Positions 45,211 to 55,053 of a stretch of DNA of 64,000 nt are shown piece after piece. Position numbers and translations under genes: made by a program. The stretch is taken from the NCBI RefSeq assembly GCF_021728535.1, contig NZ_JAKKDU010000002.1, forward strand, positions 190,932 through 254,931. Direction: 5' to 3'. Each line of letters starts with the position of its first letter. Position 1 is the stretch's first letter. This DNA comes from Wocania arenilitoris (GTDB taxonomy: Bacteria; Bacteroidota; Bacteroidia; Flavobacteriales; Flavobacteriaceae). Below the pieces are notes generated by a model. It had not been told where the DNA came from, did no database searches, and saw only the letters and a list, made by a program, of their open reading frames with translations.

Positions 45211-45335
45211 TAAAAAAGTATTATATAATGCAAAGTTGAGAAAATTATCTTAAAGTTTTTTTAAAAAACTACTATAAATGTTAATGATATTGTAAAGATT
45301 AGTAAATTCATGGAAGAAATATTTAATGTGCATAC

Positions 45336-46673
45336 GTGAAAAAAGTTTTAACTCTTATTATAATCTTTTTTTGTTTGAGTAATCTTACGTATTCTCAAAG
45401 CAAGTTTGTTATTCAAAATAAAAAAGGGTCAAATAAAATAAAGTTTAAACTCATAAATAATTTAATAGTAATTCCTGTTGAAATTAATGGTGTAGAACTA
45501 TCTTTTTTATTAGATACAGGTGTTAGTAAACCTATAATTTTTAATTTTCTAAATGTTTCTGATACTTTAAAAATTAAAAACGCTGAAAAGATATTTTTAA
45601 GAGGTTTAGGCGAGGGCGAATCGGTTGAGGCCTTAAAATCTAAAAATAATGTTTTTAGAATTGGTGATGCTATTAAATTAAATCAAGATTTATATGCTGT
45701 ATATGATGCAAATTTAAATTTTGCACCAAGATTAGGTGTGCCAATTCATGGTATTTTAGGTTTTGATTTGTTTAAAGACTTAGTTGTAGAAATAAATTAT
45801 TCGCATAAATATATTAGAATAACAGAGCCCAATAAATTTAAGTATAAAGATTGTAAAAAATGCGAAAAATTTAATATAGAGTTTTACAATAATAAACCCT
45901 ATATAAATGCTAAAGTGAAAATTAATAACAAACAAATACCAGTAAAATTATTGATTGATTCTGGAGGAAGTGATGCACTGTGGTTGTTTGAAGATGATAC
46001 TTTAGGAATTGTATCAAGCAATAAGTATTTTGAAGATTTTTTAGGTCATGGGCTTAGTGGAAGTGTTTATGGTAAACGTTCTAAAATAGATGAGTTTTCA
46101 TTAAATAGATTTGTTCTTAAAAGAGCAAATGTGGCTTTTCCAGATTCTACATCCATTTCTTTTGCAAAAAAATTCGCTGGACGTAATGGCAGTTTAGCAG
46201 GTAATATTTTAAAACGTTTTAATGTTATAATGGATTACAGAAGAGCTACTGTAATCTTTAAAAAAAATGGATACTTTAAAGAAGAGTTTAGTTATAATAA
46301 AAGTGGAATTGAATTAGCACATAATGGAGTTAGGTTAGTAAAAGAAAGAGAAAACAGTGTTTCTAATGATTATGGTTTAAACAACAAAACTGGCGAAAAT
46401 GGAACAAAAATTATTTTTGATACAGGATATAAATTTTCATTAAAACCAGCATATGCTATAGTAGAATTAAGAATGAATTCTCCAGCTCAAAAAGCAGGGT
46501 TAAAAAATGGTGATATTGTTTTGTACATAAACGGAAAACCAACTCATCAATTCTCATTACAAGAAATAATGTATAAGTTTTATGAAGATGATGGCACAAA
46601 AATAAGATTAAGAATAGATAGAGGCGGAGTTGTTTTAAACTATTCTTTTGTGCTAGAAGATTTTTTCAAATAA
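45336..46673 (+). CDS. secreted aspartyl protease-like protein with two retropepsin domains and C-terminal PDZ
   Basis: 445 residues, starting at GTG 45336, with a signal peptide ending near LTYSQS. The first retropepsin-like domain has LSFLLDTGVSKPI and the second has VKLLIDSGGSDALW. A PDZ domain follows (PAQKAGLKNGDIVLYINGKP). Two half-protease domains in one chain could form the dimer needed for an aspartyl active site, as in pepsin-like gp40/PA-type Bacteroidota proteins. The family is annotated only as aspartyl protease. It is followed by a hairpin. Confidence 0.85.
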   Translation: MKKVLTLIIIFFCLSNLTYSQSKFVIQNKKGSNKIKFKLINNLIVIPVEINGVELSFLLDTGVSKPIIFNFLNVSDTLKIKNAEKIFLRGLGEGESVEALKSKNNVFRIGDAIKLNQDLYAVYDANLNFAPRLGVPIHGILGFDLFKDLVVEINYSHKYIRITEPNKFKYKDCKKCEKFNIEFYNNKPYINAKVKINNKQIPVKLLIDSGGSDALWLFEDDTLGIVSSNKYFEDFLGHGLSGSVYGKRSKIDEFSLNRFVLKRANVAFPDSTSISFAKKFAGRNGSLAGNILKRFNVIMDYRRATVIFKKNGYFKEEFSYNKSGIELAHNGVRLVKERENSVSNDYGLNNKTGENGTKIIFDTGYKFSLKPAYAIVELRMNSPAQKAGLKNGDIVLYINGKPTHQFSLQEIMYKFYEDDGTKIRLRIDRGGVVLNYSFVLEDFFK

Positions 46674-46706
46674 CAAAGCCCGAAAATTAATGTTTGGGCT
46701 TTGTTA
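46671..46706. terminator. intrinsic terminator after the aspartyl protease gene
   Basis: An 11-bp perfect stem TAACAAAGCCC (46671-46681) / GGGCTTTGTTA (46696-46706) with a 14-base loop, overlapping the stop codon. Only short T-runs follow, so termination strength is uncertain. It separates this gene from the convergent DUF1573 gene. Confidence 0.65.
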
Positions 46707-46725
46707 ATTCATTTTGATTAAAGTA

Positions 46726-47151
46726 TTATTGTTCTATAACACTTTTATCTTTTTTTTCCAAGACACTTTCTTTACTAGAATCTACAACTACTCCTTTAAT
46801 TTTTAATGCAACTGTTGGTGTTTCAGCATTAGAAATAACGGTAATAGTTTTTCTAATAGGCATTACTCTTTTGGTGTCATACTTTACTTCTATTTCACCA
46901 GTTTGTCCTGGTAATATTGGCTCATTTGGTTTTTTTGGTATAGTACATCCGCAAGTAGAAGATACTTTTGAAATTATTAGAGGCGCATTTCCTGTATTGG
47001 TAAACTCAAAAATTCTTACACCATCAGATCCTTTTTCAATAGTTCCGTAATCAATGGTCTCTGATTTAAATTCTATTTTTGCCATTTTGTCTTGTGCATT
47101 AACAGAATAACTAATCAGTCCGATAAATAAAATTGTAATTAATTGTTTCAT
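46726..47151 (-). CDS. DUF1573 domain exported protein
   Basis: 141 residues from the ATG at 47151, the start of a clear signal peptide (MKQLITILFIGLISYSVNAQ). The frame is open 18 codons further upstream, but that part is not signal-like. The mature part is one Ig-like DUF1573 domain: FEFTNTGNAPLIISKVSSTCGC, then TVISNAETP. The conserved CGC is present. The function is unknown; the family occurs widely in Bacteroidota envelopes. A short Lys/Glu-rich tail follows. Confidence 0.88.
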   Translation of the reverse strand: MKQLITILFIGLISYSVNAQDKMAKIEFKSETIDYGTIEKGSDGVRIFEFTNTGNAPLIISKVSSTCGCTIPKKPNEPILPGQTGEIEVKYDTKRVMPIRKTITVISNAETPTVALKIKGVVVDSSKESVLEKKDKSVIEQ

Positions 47152-47435
47152 TACTTTTAATTTTAAATTCAAGTCAAACATAGGTACTTTTTCCACAATC
47201 TGCAAAAATAATAGACGTAATACGCAAATGTTGACATATTCAACTTAGTTATGAGTACAAATAGCTTTTCTTTTTATGTAAGAAAACTATATAGAATCAA
47301 CTTTATTAATTGTTATTATAGTTTCCGTTTGATGGTTTATATTTAATATAATTGTCAAACGCAATTCGCATTTCAAGAATTCAAACTAAATGTAAACTTT
47401 TTGTCATGCTCATTTCACAGAAAAAGAAATATAAG

Positions 47436-47443
47436 TACTTTTG
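47436..47443 (+). promoter_or_regulatory. candidate -7 element upstream of valS
   Basis: TACTTTTG matches the Bacteroidota -7 consensus TAnnTTTG, 31 bases before the valS start. No convincing -33 TTTG at the right distance, so it is only a candidate. Confidence 0.4.
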
Positions 47444-47473
47444 CACATTAATACTCAATAACTATTCCAAAGT

Positions 47474-50107
47474 ATGCAAATTCCATCAAAATATGATGCA
47501 AGTCAAGTAGAAGGTAAATGGTACGATTACTGGATGAAAAACAACTATTTTCATTCAGAGCCAGATGAAAGAGAACCTTATACTATTGTAATTCCGCCAC
47601 CAAACGTTACAGGTGTATTGCATATGGGGCATATGTTGAATAATACCATTCAGGATGTGTTGATTCGTCGTGCACGTTTGCAAGGAAAAAATGCCTGTTG
47701 GGTACCTGGTACAGACCACGCATCTATTGCTACCGAGGCTAAAGTAGTAGCTAAATTAAAGGAACAAGGAATTGATAAAAATGATTTAACCCGAGATGAA
47801 TTTTTAAAGCATGCTTGGGATTGGACGCACGAATATGGCGGTGTTATTCTAGAACAGTTAAAAAAACTTGGTTGTTCTTGCGATTGGGATAGAACTAAAT
47901 TTACTATGGATGACGACATGTCAGAATCTGTTATTAAGGTTTTTGTTGATTTATACAACAAAGGCTTAATTTACAGAGGTTACCGCATGGTGAATTGGGA
48001 TCCTGAAGCAAAAACAACACTTTCTGATGAAGAGGTTGAATATGTTGAAAAACAAGGGAAATTATATTATGTAAAGTATAAAGTTGAAGGGAGCGATGAT
48101 ACTTTAACTATAGCTACTACACGACCTGAAACTATCTTGGGCGACACCGCCATTTGTATCAATCCAAATGATGAACGCCATCAAAACCTAAAGGGTAAAA
48201 AAGCTATTGTGCCTATTTGTAACCGTATTATTCCTATTATTGAAGATGATTACGTAGATGTTGAATTCGGGACAGGTTGTTTAAAAGTTACGCCAGCACA
48301 TGATGAAAACGATAAGGTTTTAGGTGATAAATACAATCTTGAAGTAATTGATATTTTTAACGAAGATGCTACATTAAATGCCTTTGGAATGCATTATGAA
48401 GGTAAGGACAGATTTGCGGTTCGAAAAGAAATTGTAAAAGAACTTAAAGAAAAAGGACATATTCTTAAAATTGAAGATTATAATAATCGCGTAGGCATCT
48501 CAGAACGTACAAAAGCCATTATAGAACCACGATTATCAGATCAGTGGTTTTTAAAAATGGAAGAATTAGCAAAACCTGCTTTAAAAGCAGTTTTAAGTGA
48601 AAATTCAGATATTAAACTATTCCCAAAAAAGTTCCTAAACACTTATCGCCATTGGATGGAAAACATTCGCGATTGGAATATTTCGCGCCAATTATTATGG
48701 GGACAACAAATTCCTGCATATTATTACGGCAATGGAAAAGAAGACTTTGTAGTTGCAGAAAGCATAACAGATGCACTTGCTTTAGCAAAAGAAAAAACAG
48801 GAAAAGATAATTTAAAAGCAAAAGATTTAAAACAAGAAACAGACGCTTTAGACACTTGGTTTTCGTCTTGGTTATGGCCAATTAGTGTGTTTGATGGGAT
48901 TAGAAACCCCGAAAATGAAGATGTTAAATACTATTACCCTACCAACGATTTGGTTACAGGACCAGATATTTTATTCTTTTGGGTTGCACGAATGATTGTT
49001 GCGGGTTACGAATATAAAAACGAAAAACCTTTTGAGAATGTTTACTTAACAGGACTTGTACGCGATAAGCAACGCCGAAAAATGAGTAAATCTTTAGGAA
49101 ACTCTCCCGATGCCTTAAAACTTATTGAAACTTACGGAGCAGATGGTGTTCGTGTTGGGTTATTGCTGAGTTCTGCCGCTGGAAACGATTTAATGTTTGA
49201 TGAAGCTTTATGTAATCAAGGTAAAGGGTTTGCTAATAAAATATGGAATGCTTTTAGGTTAATTAATGGATGGGAAGTAGCCGATATTAATAAGTCAGAA
49301 TCTTCTAAAATAGCCGTTGATTGGTTTGAATCTAAATTTCAAAAAGTATTAAATGAAATAGAAGATCATTTTAGAAAATATCGATTGAGTGATGCTTTAA
49401 TGAGCATGTATAAGTTGATTTACGATGATTTCTGCGGATGGTTTTTAGAAATGATAAAGCCTGCATACCAGCAGCCCATTGATAAGAAAACTTACGATGC
49501 AGCTATTTCCATCTTAGAAAATAATTTAAAAATATTGCATCCGTTTATGCCATTTTTAACTGAAGAAATTTGGCAGCATATTACACAAAGAACACCTAAT
49601 GAGGCTTTAATTGTTTCTAGTTACCCTGAAAGTAAGCTAATTAATGAGACTTTAATTACAGAATTTGATTTTGCTTCCGAAGTTATTTCGGGTATTCGTA
49701 CCATTAGAAAACAAAAGAATATTCCTTTTAAAGATGCTATAGAATTTTCGGTTATTAATAATGAGAATTCAACCAAAACATTTGATGGTGTTATACAGAA
49801 ATTAGGTAACCTTGAAGCTATTAATTATGTTTCTGAAACTGTTGATGGAGCTTTAACTTTTAGAGTAAAATCTAACGAGTATTTTGTGCCTATGGCAGGA
49901 GCCATTGATGTTGAAGCCGAAATAAAAAAGCTTACAGAAGAGTTAAATTACACAGAAGGGTTTTTAAAATCAGTACAAAAAAAGCTTTCAAACGAAAGGT
50001 TTGTTAATAATGCACCAAAACAAGTAGTTAGCAGCGAAAAGAAAAAAGAAGCCGATGCTTTAGCTAAAATTGAAACCTTAAAGGCTAGTTTAGCGAGTTT
50101 GAATTAG
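47474..50107 (+). CDS. valS: valyl-tRNA synthetase
   Basis: 877 residues, class I synthetase. The HIGH-type motif is [16 protein letters not shown] and the KMSKS motif is [13 protein letters not shown]. The editing domain contains [16 protein letters not shown] and [17 protein letters not shown]-terminal coiled coil (about 805-877, [17 protein letters not shown] to [13 protein letters not shown]) is the normal ValS tail. The full length is present. It is divergent from the DUF1573 gene. Confidence 0.97.
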   Translation: MQIPSKYDASQVEGKWYDYWMKNNYFHSEPDEREPYTIVIPPPNVTGVLHMGHMLNNTIQDVLIRRARLQGKNACWVPGTDHASIATEAKVVAKLKEQGIDKNDLTRDEFLKHAWDWTHEYGGVILEQLKKLGCSCDWDRTKFTMDDDMSESVIKVFVDLYNKGLIYRGYRMVNWDPEAKTTLSDEEVEYVEKQGKLYYVKYKVEGSDDTLTIATTRPETILGDTAICINPNDERHQNLKGKKAIVPICNRIIPIIEDDYVDVEFGTGCLKVTPAHDENDKVLGDKYNLEVIDIFNEDATLNAFGMHYEGKDRFAVRKEIVKELKEKGHILKIEDYNNRVGISERTKAIIEPRLSDQWFLKMEELAKPALKAVLSENSDIKLFPKKFLNTYRHWMENIRDWNISRQLLWGQQIPAYYYGNGKEDFVVAESITDALALAKEKTGKDNLKAKDLKQETDALDTWFSSWLWPISVFDGIRNPENEDVKYYYPTNDLVTGPDILFFWVARMIVAGYEYKNEKPFENVYLTGLVRDKQRRKMSKSLGNSPDALKLIETYGADGVRVGLLLSSAAGNDLMFDEALCNQGKGFANKIWNAFRLINGWEVADINKSESSKIAVDWFESKFQKVLNEIEDHFRKYRLSDALMSMYKLIYDDFCGWFLEMIKPAYQQPIDKKTYDAAISILENNLKILHPFMPFLTEEIWQHITQRTPNEALIVSSYPESKLINETLITEFDFASEVISGIRTIRKQKNIPFKDAIEFSVINNENSTKTFDGVIQKLGNLEAINYVSETVDGALTFRVKSNEYFVPMAGAIDVEAEIKKLTEELNYTEGFLKSVQKKLSNERFVNNAPKQVVSSEKKKEADALAKIETLKASLASLN

Positions 50108-50171
50108 GTTAGTTTAGTGGCTCCGTATAAGAATAGTTGCAATTTTATATACATCTCAAGCGTGTAAACAC

Positions 50172-50438
50172 TTACTTCCTATACAAAAAATAATTATTCA
50201 CTAAATCAATATAGTTTTGTTTAGCCTTGTCTTCGGTAATATTTTTGGCTTGAAATAAAGCATTGGTTTTAAAGGCATTAATTATGGGTTTTTTGCTACG
50301 CGGTCTGCCGTAATCGTTTGTGGCTATTTTGTAATAAGCATAAAGTTTTAATAGGGTATCGGCAGGAAAAGGTTCAGTATGAGCATTTACACGTGCAACA
50401 GCATTTCTAAATTCTATGTCTAACTTTTTGTTACTCAT
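50172..50438 (-). CDS. acyl-CoA-binding protein
   Basis: 88 residues, four-helix ACBP fold: FRNAVARVNAHTEPFPADTLLKLYAYYKIATNDYGRP is the ligand-binding part and AKQNYIDLVNNYF the last helix. It binds medium/long-chain acyl-CoA in the cytoplasm. It starts inside the psd stop region (8-base overlap) and is the last gene of the minus-strand lipid block rsfS-ftsH-LUD-cdsA-psd-acbP. Confidence 0.92.
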   Translation of the reverse strand: MSNKKLDIEFRNAVARVNAHTEPFPADTLLKLYAYYKIATNDYGRPRSKKPIINAFKTNALFQAKNITEDKAKQNYIDLVNNYFLYRK

Positions 50439-51087
50439 TTACTTCTGCAATAACACTTTCTCCACCACGCACTTTTTGGTTAAGCTGCACGTTTATTTTA
50501 GTATTTAAAGGCAAAAACAGATCTACTCGCGATCCAAATTTTATAAAACCAGAATCTGCACCTTGAACAGCTTTATTGTTTTGTTTTGCATAATTAACTA
50601 TACGTTTTGCCAAAGCACCTGCTATTTGTCTATAAAGTACTTTTCCGTAAGCTTCGTTTTCTACAACAACGGTTGTGCGTTCGTTTTCTTCACTCGCTTT
50701 AGGATGCCATGCCACTAAATATTTTCCTGGGTGATACTTGCTGTAAATAACATGACCACCAATAGGGTAGCGCGTTACATGTACATTTATTGGAGACATA
50801 AATACACTAACTTGTAGGCGCTTGTCTTTAAAATATTCTTTTTCAAAAACCTCTTCAATAACTACAACTTTACCATCTACAGGAGAAACTACATGTTTAT
50901 CGTTAAATGAGGTACGCCGTTTAGGGTTTCTAAAAAATTGAAGAATTAATATAAAAAAGCCTAATAATAAAATTAAAACCAATGTTCGTAACCATGCCGC
51001 AGTTATAAAACTATCTACTAACAAAAATGAAGCGACAATAATAATCAGTGTTATAAATATAATTTTATGGCCTTCTTTATGAAACAT
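50431..51087 (-). CDS. psd: phosphatidylserine decarboxylase proenzyme
   Basis: 218 residues of the short PSD-A type. Makes phosphatidylethanolamine. Self-cleavage should occur at FGSRVD, with S186 becoming the pyruvoyl group. Two N-terminal hydrophobic segments anchor it to the membrane. It overlaps the cdsA end by 11 bases and the acyl-CoA-binding gene start by 8, so the three are one tight operon. Confidence 0.94.
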   Translation of the reverse strand: MFHKEGHKIIFITLIIIVASFLLVDSFITAAWLRTLVLILLLGFFILILQFFRNPKRRTSFNDKHVVSPVDGKVVVIEEVFEKEYFKDKRLQVSVFMSPINVHVTRYPIGGHVIYSKYHPGKYLVAWHPKASEENERTTVVVENEAYGKVLYRQIAGALAKRIVNYAKQNNKAVQGADSGFIKFGSRVDLFLPLNTKINVQLNQKVRGGESVIAEVNE

Positions 51088-51886
51088 ATTGTAAAATTCT
51101 TAAAAATAAATATATAAAAGGTGCTGCAAAAATAATACTATCTAGTCTATCTAGCAATCCGCCATGTCCTGGCATAATTATACCACTGTCTTTAACATTG
51201 GCTTGACGTTTAAATTTAGATTCTATTAAATCTCCTAAAGTTCCAAATACGCTAATAATAATACTTAAAATTAGCCAATTAGTAAAATTTAGTGTTTGTG
51301 TAAAGGTAGCAATAAAATAGCTTGCTATACACGAAAAAAACAAACCGCCTAAAAAGCCTTCAAAGGTTTTTTTAGGAGAAATTTTTTCAAATAATTTTTG
51401 TTTTCCGAAGTTTTTGCCAACTAAAAAAGCAAACGAATCGTTAACCCAAACCAAAATAAAAGTACCTAACAGTACACTTGGATTATAATTTACAATAAGA
51501 ATTAAAAACACAAAAGCACTTGAAAGATAAAAGGTTGTAAGTATAAATCGTTTAGAGCTAAATAGCGGAATGGTTTTTTCTGAAAACAAATCTTTTATTA
51601 AAAACAACTGCACAAAAATGCTAATTACCATTAAAATTTGTGTAGCCTCGTCTAAGCCTGTATTAGTATTTAAAACCAATTGCCAATAGCCAAAAACGAG
51701 ATAAAGTATTATAAAAATAAAGTAGGGTACTATACTTTTTAGCTGGATGAGTTTCATGAATTCTCCTATACATATTAAGCCAAAAACAAAAAAAAGTATA
51801 ATTATAGCATGTTGGTTAAATAAACAGCCAATTAATAGTAAAACGTAAATTAAACCAGATACGGTTCGTATTAAGGTTTCTTTCAT
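51077..51886 (-). CDS. cdsA: phosphatidate cytidylyltransferase
   Basis: 269 residues, about eight membrane helices. Makes CDP-diacylglycerol. The C-terminal signature is SPKKTFEGFLGG ... FGTLGDLIESKFKRQANVKDSG ... MPGHGGLLDRLDS, which carries the catalytic Asp residues. It lies between the LUD-domain gene and psd, in the order that supplies phospholipid precursors. Confidence 0.95.
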   Translation of the reverse strand: MKETLIRTVSGLIYVLLLIGCLFNQHAIIILFFVFGLICIGEFMKLIQLKSIVPYFIFIILYLVFGYWQLVLNTNTGLDEATQILMVISIFVQLFLIKDLFSEKTIPLFSSKRFILTTFYLSSAFVFLILIVNYNPSVLLGTFILVWVNDSFAFLVGKNFGKQKLFEKISPKKTFEGFLGGLFFSCIASYFIATFTQTLNFTNWLILSIIISVFGTLGDLIESKFKRQANVKDSGIIMPGHGGLLDRLDSIIFAAPFIYLFLRILQYVS

Positions 51887-51891
51887 CTGTT

Positions 51892-52500
51892 TTATAAATC
51901 TTCTAAAAGTAACAGGTATAGGTTTTTTGCACTACTACCATAGCTTAAAAAATCTTTATCATCTTCAGATTTAAAGTGTTTTATAGTAGTAATATTTGTT
52001 GGGATTTTTTGTCTGTTTTTAGATTTTATACCACGTAAACCTTCGCCAATATTTTCAACAATTTGGCTAGTGGTAGCAAAAACAATGAAGTTTAAAGGTA
52101 ATTCTGGTAACTTTTTCTCGTAAATCTGTTTAGAAGAAATTAATAAAGAACCATCATTGGCAATTAAGTTTTCGCATGTAGTTAAGAAAAAAGTTGAGTC
52201 GCTAATTTTTGCTGTAGTTTGTAAATTAGAATTCTTGAATTTATCTTTTAGGTTATCGTCTAAGAGAAGTGTTTTTTCATCATCCCATTTATTTTCGTCA
52301 ATAATGTTTTGCAAGTTTTGGAATACTTCGTTTAAATCTTCGCAATACAAAAACTTACCACCATTAGCTTTAAAGTTTATGGTAAACCTTTCGTCTATTG
52401 GTAGTTTAACTTCTGGCATATATTTGCCTCGATCATTTGATTTTAGTTCTTCCTGAAAGTTATCAGATTTAGAACCAAATATTTTTCTAAAAAGACTCAT
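51892..52500 (-). CDS. LUD domain protein (lactate-utilisation C-like)
   Basis: 202 residues with the LUD fold (LUD_dom): FFLTTCENLIANDGSLLISS and LPLNFIVFATTSQIVENI are typical. Standard members work with LutA/LutB in L-lactate oxidation, but neither gene is present here. In this order (ftsH - LUD - cdsA - psd) it occurs alone in Flavobacteriaceae, and its role there is not known. It is separated from cdsA by 5 bases. Confidence 0.82.
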   Translation of the reverse strand: MSLFRKIFGSKSDNFQEELKSNDRGKYMPEVKLPIDERFTINFKANGGKFLYCEDLNEVFQNLQNIIDENKWDDEKTLLLDDNLKDKFKNSNLQTTAKISDSTFFLTTCENLIANDGSLLISSKQIYEKKLPELPLNFIVFATTSQIVENIGEGLRGIKSKNRQKIPTNITTIKHFKSEDDKDFLSYGSSAKNLYLLLLEDL

Positions 52501-52617
52501 TTAGATTGTTGCTATTAACTCAATTTTCATGGGTTTTATCAAATATAAAAAATCTTAAATTAACCAAAGGCCTAATTTAAGATTTTTACTAAAAGCTTAA
52601 CAAAATTAGTCAGATAT

Positions 52618-54579
52618 CTATTCTTCTTCTTCTTCTTCTTCTGTGTTTTCTTCTTTTTTTATTTCAGCAGAACTTTCTTTTTCAAAAGGACGTTTACCAA
52701 ATATTTTTTCAAGATTATCTTTAAAAATCACTTCTTTTTCTAAGAGCACTTCTGCAAGTTCGGTAAGTTTGTCCTTATTTGCTTCAAGTAATTTTATGGC
52801 ACGTTGGTATTGCTTTTCAATAATTGCAGAAATTTCCTTATCGATTAATTCTGCTGTTTCTTCACTATATGGTTTTGTAAAGCCGTATTCACTTTGCCCT
52901 GAAGAATCGTAATAAGTTAAATTACCTATTTTATCACTTAGTCCGTAAACGGTAACCATGGCTCTTGCTTGTTTGGTAACCTTTTCTAAATCGCTTAAAG
53001 CTCCAGTTGAAATTTTATCGAAAATCACTTTTTCGGCAGCACGACCACCAAGAGCAGCACACATTTCGTCTAGCATTTGTTCAGGACGAACAATTAAACG
53101 TTCTTCTGGCAAGTACCATGCTGCACCTAATGAACGACCACGAGGTACAATAGTAACTTTTACCAATGGTGCGGCATGCTCAAGCATCCAACTTGTAACA
53201 GCATGTCCAGCTTCGTGAAAAGCAACTGCTCGTTTTTCACTAGGCGTTATAATTTTGTTTTTCTTTTCTAAACCGCCAATAATTCTATCTACAGCATCAA
53301 GAAAGTCTTGTTTGTCAACTGCTTTTTTACCATTTCTAGCAGCAATTAATGCAGCTTCGTTACACACGTTGGCAATATCTGCACCAGAAAAACCTGGGGT
53401 TTGCTTTGATAAAAAGTCTAAATCTAAACCCTTAGCTTTTTTAAGAGGTCTTAAATGCACCTCGAAAATTTCTTTACGCTCACGAACATCAGGTAGATCA
53501 ACAAAAATTTGTCTATCAAAACGTCCAGCACGCATTAAGGCTTTATCTAAAATATCAGCTCTATTGGTTGCAGCAAGTACAATAACATTTGTATTTGTAC
53601 CAAAACCATCCATTTCTGTTAAAAGCTGGTTTAATGTGTTTTCTCGCTCATCGTTACTTCCAGACATGGCATTTTTACCCCTTGCACGACCAATAGCATC
53701 TATTTCGTCAATGAAAATTATTGAAGGCGATTTTTCTTTGGCTTGTTTAAATAAATCGCGTACTCTTGATGCACCAACTCCAACAAACATCTCTACAAAA
53801 TCCGACCCAGATAATGAGAAGAAAGGTACTTTAGCTTCTCCTGCAACAGCTTTGGCTAAAAGCGTTTTACCAGTTCCTGGAGGGCCTACAAGTAGCGCGC
53901 CTTTAGGAATCTTTCCTCCTAAAGTGGTATATTTTTCAGGGAATTTTAAAAAGTCAACAATCTCTTGTACTTCTTCTTTTGCACCTTCTAATCCAGCAAC
54001 ATCTTTAAAGCTTGTTTTAACCTCTGTATTTTGGTCGAATAATTTGGCTTTCGATTTTCCAATGTTAAAAATCTGTCCGCCAGCACCACCACCAGCACCT
54101 CCAGACATACGGCGCATAATAAATATCCAAACTCCAATAAGTAATATAAATGGTAGAATACCTATTAAAAAATCGCCCCAAACATTTTCTTTAGTATTTA
54201 AGCTAAGTATATCATATTTGCCTATGGATTTTAAATCGTTTTCAAAATTTTGAAGATCACCAATTTCAAATGTATAGTTTGGCAATTTAGTAGCCGATGG
54301 AATAAAGGTTTTTGGTTTCGACTTTCTGTGAATTTCTTTTGCTTCGGCATCTTTTGTTAGATAAACTTGAGCAATACGGCGGTTTATAATTTCAACTTTA
54401 TCAATATCGTCATCTTCAGCATATTTAAAAAATTCTGCTGGTGTTATAGTGCCACCGTCTTGATAACTACCACTACTAAATAATTGAAATCCTAAAAATA
54501 TTGCTAATACAATACCGTAAATCCAATACGGACTAAACTTAGGTTTCTTTTCTTTTATTTTTTTTTTATCGTTTGCCAT
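52618..54579 (-). CDS. ftsH: ATP-dependent membrane protease FtsH
   Basis: 653 residues. Two N-terminal transmembrane helices (about 16-32 and 135-155) flank a periplasmic loop. The AAA+ domain has Walker A GPPGTGKT, Walker B IIFIDEIDAIG and second region of homology ATNRADILDKALMRAGRFDR. The zinc peptidase site is HEAGH (H455, E456, H459), with the third ligand further on. The C-terminus ends in an unusually acidic tail of Glu. It degrades membrane and short-lived cytoplasmic proteins, and lies next to rsfS (9 bases). Confidence 0.97.
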   Translation of the reverse strand: MANDKKKIKEKKPKFSPYWIYGIVLAIFLGFQLFSSGSYQDGGTITPAEFFKYAEDDDIDKVEIINRRIAQVYLTKDAEAKEIHRKSKPKTFIPSATKLPNYTFEIGDLQNFENDLKSIGKYDILSLNTKENVWGDFLIGILPFILLIGVWIFIMRRMSGGAGGGAGGQIFNIGKSKAKLFDQNTEVKTSFKDVAGLEGAKEEVQEIVDFLKFPEKYTTLGGKIPKGALLVGPPGTGKTLLAKAVAGEAKVPFFSLSGSDFVEMFVGVGASRVRDLFKQAKEKSPSIIFIDEIDAIGRARGKNAMSGSNDERENTLNQLLTEMDGFGTNTNVIVLAATNRADILDKALMRAGRFDRQIFVDLPDVRERKEIFEVHLRPLKKAKGLDLDFLSKQTPGFSGADIANVCNEAALIAARNGKKAVDKQDFLDAVDRIIGGLEKKNKIITPSEKRAVAFHEAGHAVTSWMLEHAAPLVKVTIVPRGRSLGAAWYLPEERLIVRPEQMLDEMCAALGGRAAEKVIFDKISTGALSDLEKVTKQARAMVTVYGLSDKIGNLTYYDSSGQSEYGFTKPYSEETAELIDKEISAIIEKQYQRAIKLLEANKDKLTELAEVLLEKEVIFKDNLEKIFGKRPFEKESSAEIKKEENTEEEEEEE

Positions 54580-54588
54580 TTGCTTTTT

Positions 54589-54960
54589 TTAGTAACTAGT
54601 TTCTATTACTGTAGTTTTTGCATCACCCCAAAGACTCTCAATGTCATAATATTCTCTAATGTGCTTTTGAAACACATGTACAACAACATTAACATAATCT
54701 ATCAATACCCATTCGGCATTATCTAAACCTTCAGTATGCCAAGGGTTATCTTTAAGCTCTTTACTTACTTTTTTTTGTATTGAATTGACTATGGCGTTTA
54801 CTTGTGTATTTGAAGTTCCTTCGCAAATTATAAAGTAATCACAAACCGTATTTTCAATATCTCTTAAATCTAGAATATTTATTTCTTTACCTTTAACATC
54901 TTCAATACCACTTATTATTACAGATATTAATTGGTCTGGGCTTATTTTGTTTTTCGCCAT
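54589..54960 (-). CDS. rsfS: ribosome silencing factor
   Basis: 123 residues. Binds ribosomal protein L14 and blocks subunit joining when nutrients are low. Family marks are GKEINILDLRDIENTVCDYFIICEGTSNTQV and WHTEGLDNAEWVLIDYVNVVVHVF. Length is normal for the family. It is divergent from birA with a 93-base shared region. Confidence 0.95.
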   Translation of the reverse strand: MAKNKISPDQLISVIISGIEDVKGKEINILDLRDIENTVCDYFIICEGTSNTQVNAIVNSIQKKVSKELKDNPWHTEGLDNAEWVLIDYVNVVVHVFQKHIREYYDIESLWGDAKTTVIETSY

Positions 54961-55053
54961 TAAATTTTTTTAATTTGTGCAAAGTTATTATTTTTTTAGT
55001 TCTTTATACTTTAAAATAATCATAAGATTTAAAAGCTTTAAAATAACTTGTAA

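Noticed and set aside
53255-54253. 332-residue frame antisense to ftsH
   Set aside because: It is the complement of a strongly conserved ftsH AAA+ region; its Ser/Pro/Lys-rich composition is what antisense reading of such a gene gives.
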